33,676 bases of DNA. Source: an uncultured Acidimicrobiaceae bacterium (GTDB lineage Bacteria > Actinomycetota > Acidimicrobiia > Spongiisociales > UBA5794). Positions 23,137-28,786 of the stretch are shown in pieces. The stretch lies in assembly GCA_947258375.1 (NCBI GenBank), contig CAMYIJ010000030.1, forward strand, positions 1-33,676. The letters are read 5' to 3'. The notes under the pieces are model-generated. The model was not told the DNA's origin and made no database searches. It saw only the letters and a list, made by a program, of their open reading frames with translations. Position 1 is the stretch's first letter. Each line of letters opens with the position of its first letter. The translations under genes were made by a program, and so were the position numbers.

Positions 23137-24251
23137 CTGACGACGTGGCGGCGCAAGGTCGCCCGCAGCAGGTACTCGGTGTCGACCTCGACTCCGATCC
23201 CGTCTCCGGCCGGCACCCCGATGTGGCCGGCCACCATCTCGAGCGGCTCGGCGATGACGTCACGAGCCCAGTACTCGGCGCTTGGGCCCATGTCACCGGG
23301 CAGGTTGAATCCGGACAGCGAGGCGAGTGCCAGATTGTGCGCGCGGCCGACGCCGGTCTCGAGCATGCCCCCGATCCACAGGCTCAGTCCTGAGTTGCGG
23401 GCGAGCTTGTAAACCTCGCGAGCCACCGAGTGGCCACCCAGCCGGCCGGGCTTGATGCTGAGGGCGAGAGCTCCGTGCATCTCGATGATGCGCCGGATGG
23501 TGTTGAGAGAGCTCGCCGATTCATCAAGGGCAATCGGGGTTGACAGCGAGTCCTGCAGCTTGGCGGCGGCATCGAGCGAGGCCGGCGGAAAGGGCTGCTC
23601 GATCCAGGCGAGCCCGGCAGCATCGAGCTGGCGCAACGGGGCGATGTCCTCTGGCGAGAAGCTGGCATTAGCATCGGCGACTACCGGAATGTCGGCCGCG
23701 GCCCGAATAGCCTCGGTGGCGGTACTCAAGGCCGTCTTCGGCTCAACTTTGATCTTGATTCGCTGGTAGCCGGCCCGCCGCGCCTCGGCGACCTGAGCTG
23801 CCAGCTCGTGAGGCTCGTACCCGAGGCCGATGGTCTTGCCGGTCGCGATATTGCTGCGTGTGCCTCCGAGGAGGTTGGAGAGGCTCCGCCCCTGGCGACG
23901 GGCCACCATGTCCCACGCAGCCATCTCCACCGTTGCTGCGGCGACCGGCGTGCGGGGTGCGGCACCGGCGAGGTAGTCGGCCAATTCGTCCGGTGACTCG
24001 AACCGGCGATTGTGCACGGTGGGCATGATGCCGCTCACGAGTGCATCCCAGGCACTGTCCACGGTTTCTGCCAGGTAGCCGGGAGTGGGAAAAGCCACGC
24101 ACTCGCCCCATCCGTAGGCGCCGTCGTCATCCCAGATCCTCAAGAGGATGACCGGACGCTCGGCAATGGTGCCGTGCGCCGCGACGTGCGGTTCTCGAGG
24201 GATCATGGCGACTTGCACCATTTCGAGTCTTTGGATGCGGATGTGGTTCAT
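23133..24251 (-). CDS. menC: o-succinylbenzoate synthase / N-acylamino acid racemase-like enolase-superfamily enzyme
   Basis: The 372-residue enzyme is in the muconate-lactonizing subgroup of the enolase superfamily. The lysine pair KIK (Lys166/Lys168), metal ligands Asp193 (VADANASF), Glu218 (WIEQPF) and Asp243 (ALDESAS), and the opposite-face Lys267 (SIKPGRLGG) are all present, and GGMLETGVGRAHNLALASL is the family C-terminal loop. It matches the MenC type that makes o-succinylbenzoate in menaquinone synthesis and often also racemises N-acyl amino acids. No other men gene is in the window, so the role is unsettled and the symbol is provisional. ATG 24251 is chosen over TTG 24272 because a -10 hexamer sits 6 nt before it. 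Confidence 0.85.
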   Translation of the reverse strand: MNHIRIQRLEMVQVAMIPREPHVAAHGTIAERPVILLRIWDDDGAYGWGECVAFPTPGYLAETVDSAWDALVSGIMPTVHNRRFESPDELADYLAGAAPRTPVAAATVEMAAWDMVARRQGRSLSNLLGGTRSNIATGKTIGLGYEPHELAAQVAEARRAGYQRIKIKVEPKTALSTATEAIRAAADIPVVADANASFSPEDIAPLRQLDAAGLAWIEQPFPPASLDAAAKLQDSLSTPIALDESASSLNTIRRIIEMHGALALSIKPGRLGGHSVAREVYKLARNSGLSLWIGGMLETGVGRAHNLALASLSGFNLPGDMGPSAEYWARDVIAEPLEMVAGHIGVPAGDGIGVEVDTEYLLRATLRRHVVS

Positions 24252-24257
24252 CTTGTG

Positions 24258-24263
24258 AGTATC
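24258..24263 (-). promoter_or_regulatory. -10 hexamer of leaderless promoter for the menC-like gene
   Basis: GATACT on the minus strand is 6 nt from the ATG at 24251, the same hexamer as for the peroxiredoxin fusion gene. Confidence 0.5.
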
Positions 24264-24273
24264 CCAAACCAAG

Positions 24274-24300
24274 AGAGGGCTCCGGAAACCGGAGCCCTCT
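24274..24300 (-). terminator. strong hairpin between the RTX gene and the menC-like promoter
   Basis: AGAGGGCTCCGG is perfectly mirrored around an AAA loop (12-bp stem), 23 nt after the RTX gene stop on the minus strand, followed by CTTGGTTTGGG. Good stem with only a poor T-tract; it probably ends the RTX transcript. Confidence 0.65.
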
Positions 24301-24323
24301 CTGGAGTTCAGTGTGCGTGCCGG

Positions 24324-25430
24324 TTACAGCTCGCAGGCGGTTTGGTTCTCACCTACGCAGGTGTCCGTGTCCTGGCCACCGTTGAGAGTGTCAATGCCGC
24401 CGCCGCCGTTGAGGACGTCGTCGCCGGTGTTGCCGTTGATCTCATCGGCGCCCTTGCCGCCGTTGAGAGTGTCGTCCCCGGATCCGCCGTTGATAAAGTC
24501 GTCCCCGAGGGCGCCGTAGGCGGCGTCACTCCCGGAGTTCCCGTTCAGCGTGTCGTTGCCGGCTCCGCCGCGCAGCTCGTCGTTGCCGTCACGGCCGACG
24601 AGGACGTCGTTGCCGTCTTCGCCGCGCAAGTCGTCGTTGCCCGTTGAGCTGGCAACGCCGTTGCCGCCGTCGAGCGTGTCGTTGCCCGCTCCGCCGAGGA
24701 TGACGTCGTCACCGCCGCGTCCCTTGATGTTGTTGTTGGCGTCTGAGCCGGTGAGCGTGTCGCCGAACTCGGAGCCTTCGAGATGCTCGAACCTGGTGAA
24801 CGTGTCCGCACCGGCGCCGCCGCTGGCAGTTCCGGTTGCCATGTTGACGGTCACACCCGAGGGGGCGTTGCCGTACAGGAGCACGTCCTTGCCGGAGCCG
24901 CCGTTGAGCGTGTCGTTGCCGGCCTCGCCGTTCATGCGGTCGATGCCACCCAAACCGTTGAGGATGTCGTCACCGCCGCCGCCGTACATGGTGTCGGCCT
25001 TCTTGCCGCCGCTCATGAAGTCGTTGCCGCCGCCGCCGGCCATGTCGTCCCTGCCGGCCGCGCCGTACAACCTGTCGTCGTGCAGCCCGCCGCGGATGAT
25101 GTCGTGGCCGTTCTGACCGCGGATCAGGTCGCTACCGGTGTCACCGTAGATGGTGTCATTTCCGATCCCGCCGTTGATCTCGTCGTCACCACTGCCGCCG
25201 CAGATGAGGTCGTCTCCACCGCGGCCGTCGATGAAGTCATTGCCTTCGAGGCCGACGATGACATCGTCACCTTCGGTGCCGATGAGCGTGTCGGGGCCTG
25301 TGGTGGCGCCCGCAATTGTTGCCGCTTGACCTTGACATGTCAGCGGATCCACCGCGCTGGCGATCCCGGGCATGACCCAGATCGTGAGCAACGCAGCGGA
25401 AAGAACGGTAGCCATTCGTGATCTGGCCAT
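24324..25430 (-). CDS. secreted RTX (hemolysin-type calcium-binding repeat) protein
   Basis: The 368-residue protein has a Sec signal peptide (MARSRMATVLSAALLTIWV...ASA, cleavage about residue 26) and then almost only RTX nonapeptide repeats of the GGxGxDxUx type, for example GNDTLNGGSGKDVL, which fold into a calcium-bound parallel beta roll. The module begins with a cysteine (LTCQGQAATIAG) and ends with two (DTCVGENQTACEL), a frame shared with the nuclease at 28787-31195. In the middle a spacer of about 60 residues (SGVTVNMATGTASGGAGADTF...) interrupts the repeats. No catalytic domain is present, so it may be a surface, adhesive or matrix protein. No type I secretion gene is nearby, fitting Sec export. 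AGGAG lies unusually close (2-3 nt) to the ATG. Confidence 0.85.
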   Translation of the reverse strand: MARSRMATVLSAALLTIWVMPGIASAVDPLTCQGQAATIAGATTGPDTLIGTEGDDVIVGLEGNDFIDGRGGDDLICGGSGDDEINGGIGNDTIYGDTGSDLIRGQNGHDIIRGGLHDDRLYGAAGRDDMAGGGGNDFMSGGKKADTMYGGGGDDILNGLGGIDRMNGEAGNDTLNGGSGKDVLLYGNAPSGVTVNMATGTASGGAGADTFTRFEHLEGSEFGDTLTGSDANNNIKGRGGDDVILGGAGNDTLDGGNGVASSTGNDDLRGEDGNDVLVGRDGNDELRGGAGNDTLNGNSGSDAAYGALGDDFINGGSGDDTLNGGKGADEINGNTGDDVLNGGGGIDTLNGGQDTDTCVGENQTACEL

Positions 25431-25540
25431 TTCTCCTACTTCCCTAGATTGATGGTTCCTATTCGCACCGACCCCCCAGACACGGGTCATAGGTCAATCG
25501 CGAAACTTCGTTGTCGAGCGGAATCCCCTGGTTTTCGCTC

Positions 25541-25714
25541 GTGGTCAACTATACGTAAACCGGCCCGTTTTGGGGGAGGCATTGACCACACACGATAACG
25601 AACTAGTCAGACCCTGGAGTTCCCGGTTTTCGACCGACCCCGAGACCCTATACTTCTCAAGCCGGTCATTTGGCCTGCCGAGGCGTGGGACGGGTTAATA
25701 TCCCGGTCGATCTG
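25541..25714. promoter_or_regulatory. divergent promoter region between the RTX gene and the tRNA cluster
   Basis: The 284-nt gap 25431-25714 is AT-richer than its surroundings. A pair GTGGTCAA (25541-25548) and TTGACCAC (25582-25589) forms an 8-bp inverted repeat. On the plus strand TATACT (25649-25654) and TAATAT (25696-25701) are likely -10 hexamers for the tRNAs; on the minus strand TATAGT (25548-25553) is a candidate -10 for the RTX gene. No -35 match is convincing. Confidence 0.35.
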
Positions 25715-25787
25715 GCCCCCATCGTCTAGAGGCCTAGGACTCCGCCCTTTCAAGGCGGCAACAGGGATTCGAATTCCCTTGGGGGCA
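25715..25787 (+). tRNA. tRNA-Glu (anticodon TTC)
   Basis: A 73-nt cloverleaf: acceptor stem GCCCCCA/TGGGGGC, anticodon stem CCGCC/GGCGG with loop CTTTCAA (anticodon TTC at 25749-25751), T-arm loop TTCGAAT, discriminator A. CCA is not encoded. It is the first of three tRNAs on the plus strand. Confidence 0.95.
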
Positions 25788-25874
25788 CGAACGAATCTGG
25801 CACGGACCTGGTAAGAACTCGGTACGGATCTGGTTCGAACATGGCTCCGTGGCGATGGCATGCTGCGGGTTCAT

Positions 25875-25952
25875 GGGGGCGTGGTGAAGTCTGGAGTTCA
25901 CGCCGGCCTGTCAAGCCGGAGGTCGCGGGTTCAAATCCCGTCGCTCCCGCCA
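25875..25952 (+). tRNA. tRNA-Asp (anticodon GTC)
   Basis: The cloverleaf has acceptor stem GGGGGCG/CGCTCCC with one G-T pair, anticodon stem CCGGC/GCCGG and loop CTGTCAA (anticodon GTC at 25910-25912), T-loop TTCAAAT, discriminator G and an encoded CCA (25950-25952). The two other tRNAs here lack an encoded CCA. Confidence 0.95.
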
Positions 25953-25965
25953 GGCGCTCGATCAG

Positions 25966-26021
25966 AGCGTTTGTTGTGCTTAGACCGGGCCTATGGCACC
26001 GGTTTAAGCACAACAAACGCT
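25966..26021. repeat. palindromic element B between tRNA-Asp and tRNA-Phe
   Basis: AGCGTTTGTTGTGCTTA (25966-25982) is perfectly mirrored at 26005-26021; the stem continues through one G-T and five more pairs (ACCGG/CCGGT) to a 10-nt loop, about 23 bp in all. The outer core GCGTTTGTTGTGC matches element A (GCGTCTGTTGTGC at 7331). It would split the tRNA transcript between Asp and Phe or serve as a processing signal. Confidence 0.85.
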
Positions 26022-26038
26022 GAGCATCCAAGCGTCAT

Positions 26039-26111
26039 GGTCAGGTAGCTCAGTTGGTAGAGCGCTGGTCTGAAAAACCAGAGGTCGACGGATCGACGCC
26101 GTCCCTGACCA
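26039..26111 (+). tRNA. tRNA-Phe (anticodon GAA), T-loop with A54
   Basis: A 73-nt cloverleaf: acceptor GGTCAGG/CCTGACC, D-arm AGCTCAGTTGGTAGAGC, anticodon stem CTGGT/ACCAG with loop CTGAAAA (GAA at 26072-26074), T-stem GACGG/CCGTC, discriminator A, no encoded CCA. The T-loop is ATCGACG, with A where T54 is nearly universal. Confidence 0.93.
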
Positions 26112-26113
26112 CG

Positions 26114-26237
26114 GGTACCGGCCTGGCGGCCGGTACCTTGGCAGTTCGCCTGGCGGCGAACTGCTGCCGGGGGATCCGAATCAAGGGGATATGGCACGGC
26201 GGCCGGTACCTTGGCAGTTCTGCTGGCGCAGAACTGC
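26114..26237. repeat. cluster of three 10-bp hairpins, all with TGGC loops
   Basis: GGTACCGGCC-TGGC-GGCCGGTACC (26114-26137), GCAGTTCGCC-TGGC-GGCGAACTGC (26141-26164) and GCAGTTCTGC-TGGC-GCAGAACTGC (26214-26237) have perfect 10-bp stems and the same loop. A lone GGCCGGTACC arm (26201-26210) precedes the third, so the array looks like two copies of a composite unit, the second missing its first half. It lies between tRNA-Phe and the convergent ACR3 gene, where it could stop transcription from both sides. Confidence 0.8.
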
Positions 26238-26287
26238 GGGAACCCCACCAAAAGCCTGGATCGGACGGTTCCGCCTCCACTTGCCCC

Positions 26288-27358
26288 CTACACGTCCCCG
26301 TAATACCTGCGCCTTGCCCATAGCGCCACATAAACCAGGCCGACGAGCACCGGGACCTCGATCAGCGGCCCGACAACTCCCGCCAGCGCCTCTCCCGACG
26401 TGACGCCGAACACCCCGATCGCCACGGCGATGGCAAGCTCGAAGTTGTTGCTCGCCGCGGTGAAAGCCACGGTCGTGTTCTTCTCGTACGACATCCCGAT
26501 GCGCAGCCCCAGCGCAAATGAGATCACCCACATCAGTCCGAAGTACACCAGCAGGGGCAGCGCGATCCGGGCGACGTCGACGGGCTGCGCGGTGATCGTC
26601 TCACCCTGGAGGGCGAACAGGATCACCACCGTGAACAGCAGCCCGTAGAGCGCCCACGGGCCGATCCTGGGGAGGAATCGGGATTCGTACCACTCGATGC
26701 CGCGGGTGCGTTCTCCCCAGCGCCTGGTGAGGTACCCGGCGGCGAGCGGGATCCCGAGGAACACGAGCACGATCTTGGCAATGTCCCACATCGACACATC
26801 CAGGGCGGCGGTGTCGAGGCCCAGCCACCCGGGGAGCAGCTCCAGATAGAAGTAGCCGAGCACCGCGTAGGCGACGATCTGGAAGACCGAGTTGAGGGCG
26901 ACCAGCACGGCGGCGGCCTCCCGGTCGCCGCAGGCGAGGTCGTTCCAGATGAGCACCATGGCAATGCAGCGCGCCAGGCCGATGATGATGAGCCCGGTGC
27001 GATACGACGGCAGGTCCGGCAGCATCAGCCACGCAAGCGCGAACATCAGCGCCGGGCCGATCAGCCAGTTGAGCACGAGCGACATACCCATGAGCGTGCG
27101 ATCCGTGGCGACCTCACCGATCTGGGAATAGCGCACCTTGGCCAGCACCGGGTACATCATCACCAGCAGCCCGATTGCGATGGGCAACGACACCGAGCCG
27201 ATCTTGACGGTATCGAGCCAGTCATTCAGGTCCGGAATCAGGCGGCCCAGAACGAGGCCGGCGACCATTGCCACGCCGATCCATAGCGGCAGGAACCTAT
27301 CCAGAGTCGAGAGGCGCTCGAGGACGGGTGCCTCTGGTATTGCTTCGGGATCGTTCAT
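26288..27358 (-). CDS. acr3: ACR3-family arsenite exporter
   Basis: The 356-residue protein has about ten membrane helices and the ACR3 signature: LGLARCIAMVLIWNDLACGD-like segment with the essential Cys131, ALNSVFQIVAYAVLGYFYLELLP, and SNNFELAIAVAIGVFGVTSGEALAGVVGPLIEVPVLV with the conserved Glu334. It extrudes arsenite (and weakly antimonite) using the proton gradient. Length is typical. No arsC or arsR gene is adjacent, so the gene stands alone. The ATG at 27358 follows a short leader; a small inverted repeat upstream may be an operator. Confidence 0.92.
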   Translation of the reverse strand: MNDPEAIPEAPVLERLSTLDRFLPLWIGVAMVAGLVLGRLIPDLNDWLDTVKIGSVSLPIAIGLLVMMYPVLAKVRYSQIGEVATDRTLMGMSLVLNWLIGPALMFALAWLMLPDLPSYRTGLIIIGLARCIAMVLIWNDLACGDREAAAVLVALNSVFQIVAYAVLGYFYLELLPGWLGLDTAALDVSMWDIAKIVLVFLGIPLAAGYLTRRWGERTRGIEWYESRFLPRIGPWALYGLLFTVVILFALQGETITAQPVDVARIALPLLVYFGLMWVISFALGLRIGMSYEKNTTVAFTAASNNFELAIAVAIGVFGVTSGEALAGVVGPLIEVPVLVGLVYVALWARRRYYGDV

Positions 27359-27370
27359 GCCATCTTTCTT

Positions 27371-27384
27371 GTGAACCTATTCAC
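27371..27384 (-). promoter_or_regulatory. operator-like inverted repeat before the arsenite exporter
   Basis: GTGAACCTATTCAC has 5-bp arms GTGAA/TTCAC, 13 nt upstream of the exporter start on the minus strand; it contains the -10-like TAGGTT. Short palindromes at this position often bind ArsR-type repressors, but the sequence is not a known ArsR site. Confidence 0.3.
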
Positions 27385-27500
27385 GAGCCTAGTGCTCGGG
27401 AGGAAGGCGTCCGCGGTTGGAGAACAACACCCGCACGATTGCTTACGTCCCGGGGTATTGAGCCGATACATCTATTGCGCTGCCTGCAGTGAATTGAGTC

Positions 27501-28691
27501 ATGCCCCCGGCATCCATCCCCCAGAACGAATCCATTCGACTGGCCGATCTGAGGTCCTTCGACATCCTCGACACGGTTGCCGAGGAAGCCTACGACGCCA
27601 TCACCTACCTGGCGGCGGAGATCTGCGATGTGCCGATTGCCCTCATCAGCATCGTTGACAAGGAGCGGCAGTGGTTCAAGAGCAGGGTGGGTCTCGACGC
27701 CACGGAGACCCATCGGGACCTCGCCTTCTGCGCCCATGCGATTCGCGAGCCATCCTCCCTGTTGATCGTTCCCGACGCGTCGGCTGATCCCAGGTTCAGC
27801 ACGAACCCACTCGTAACGGACGACCCCTCCATCCGTTTCTATGCCGGGGCACCGTTGGTGAGCCCGGCCGGCAATGCCCTCGGCACGCTCTGTGTAATCG
27901 ACCGGGAGCCGCGCGTGCTGACCGGAGAGCAGGAGAAGGCGCTGGCGGCGCTCTCGATTCAGGTGATGGCGCTCCTCGAGTTGCGCAGGACGGTTCGCGA
28001 TCTCGAGCGGAAGCAGCGCGAGGTCAAGGCGGCGACGGCGCAGCGCGACTCCTTCATGGCCACCGTATCCCACGAGATCCGAGGTCCGCTCACTGCCGTC
28101 ATCGGCTATGTCGAGCTGCTGCGGGCCGGGTTGCCGGAGGAGGAGCGAGCAGAAGCCCTGGCGAGTGTCGCCCGCGAGGCCGCCGACGTCGAGTACCTCA
28201 TCGAGGACCTCCTGGTCTCGGCACGCGCCGAGGCTGACTCACTGCGAGTTGTCGCGGTTCCCGTGAGGCTGGACGCGCAGATCGCACAGGTTCTCGAGGG
28301 GCTTGATGGCGCTGTCACGGCGGGAGTCGACACGGTGGTCGAAGGCTGCCGGGCGATCGGCGATCCGGCAAGGGTCCGCCAGATCATTCGTAACCTCGTC
28401 ACGAACGCCTTTCGCTATGGCGGAGACTCGATCACTGTCGATGCGCGGCGCTCCGGGAAGTGGTGCCTCCTCACCGTCTCCGATGATGGCCCGGGAATCG
28501 CAGCGGCGGATCGGGAGCTCGTGTTCGAACCGTTCAAGCAGGCGGCCGACGGGCGCGACGTCTCAGCTTCGGTTGGGCTGGGCCTGCCGATCAGCCGCCT
28601 CCTCGCCGAGAGGATGGGTGGCAGCTTGACGTATCGCTTCGAGAGTGGCCGGAGTGTATTCGAACTGTCGCTCCCCGCTTTCTCCGGCTAG
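27501..28691 (+). CDS. GAF-domain sensor histidine kinase
   Basis: The 396-residue protein has an N-terminal GAF domain (~25-165; IALISIVDKERQWFKSR, AFCAHAI, FYAGAPLVSPAGNALGTLCVIDREPR), a linking coiled coil (~160-185), a HisKA domain with phospho-acceptor His191 (MATVSHEIRGPLTAVIGYVELL), and an HATPase_c domain with N box IIRNLVTNAFRYG, G1 SDDGPGIAA and G2 GLGLPIS. No membrane segment exists, so it senses a cytoplasmic signal. No response regulator is adjacent, making it an orphan kinase here. No Shine-Dalgarno or clear -10 is seen before the ATG, so the start rests on the domain boundary. Confidence 0.9.
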   Translation: MPPASIPQNESIRLADLRSFDILDTVAEEAYDAITYLAAEICDVPIALISIVDKERQWFKSRVGLDATETHRDLAFCAHAIREPSSLLIVPDASADPRFSTNPLVTDDPSIRFYAGAPLVSPAGNALGTLCVIDREPRVLTGEQEKALAALSIQVMALLELRRTVRDLERKQREVKAATAQRDSFMATVSHEIRGPLTAVIGYVELLRAGLPEEERAEALASVAREAADVEYLIEDLLVSARAEADSLRVVAVPVRLDAQIAQVLEGLDGAVTAGVDTVVEGCRAIGDPARVRQIIRNLVTNAFRYGGDSITVDARRSGKWCLLTVSDDGPGIAAADRELVFEPFKQAADGRDVSASVGLGLPISRLLAERMGGSLTYRFESGRSVFELSLPAFSG

Positions 28692-28786
28692 GCCCCGTAG
28701 GTCGACGGCACGGCGCCGGTTGCTTACGGAGTTGTTACCAAACCGGACTGTGGCCGGCCGGTCCAGTCGCATTCGTGACAATGCCG

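Noticed and set aside
24360..25320. Highly repetitive tract that looks like a CRISPR or tandem repeat array
   Set aside because: The repeat is the 27-nt period of RTX nonapeptides in a single continuous reading frame, with no constant repeat and variable spacers.
25966..26021. Element B as an intrinsic terminator of the tRNA transcript
   Set aside because: There is no T-run after either arm and another tRNA follows 17 nt later; a repeat or processing signal fits better.
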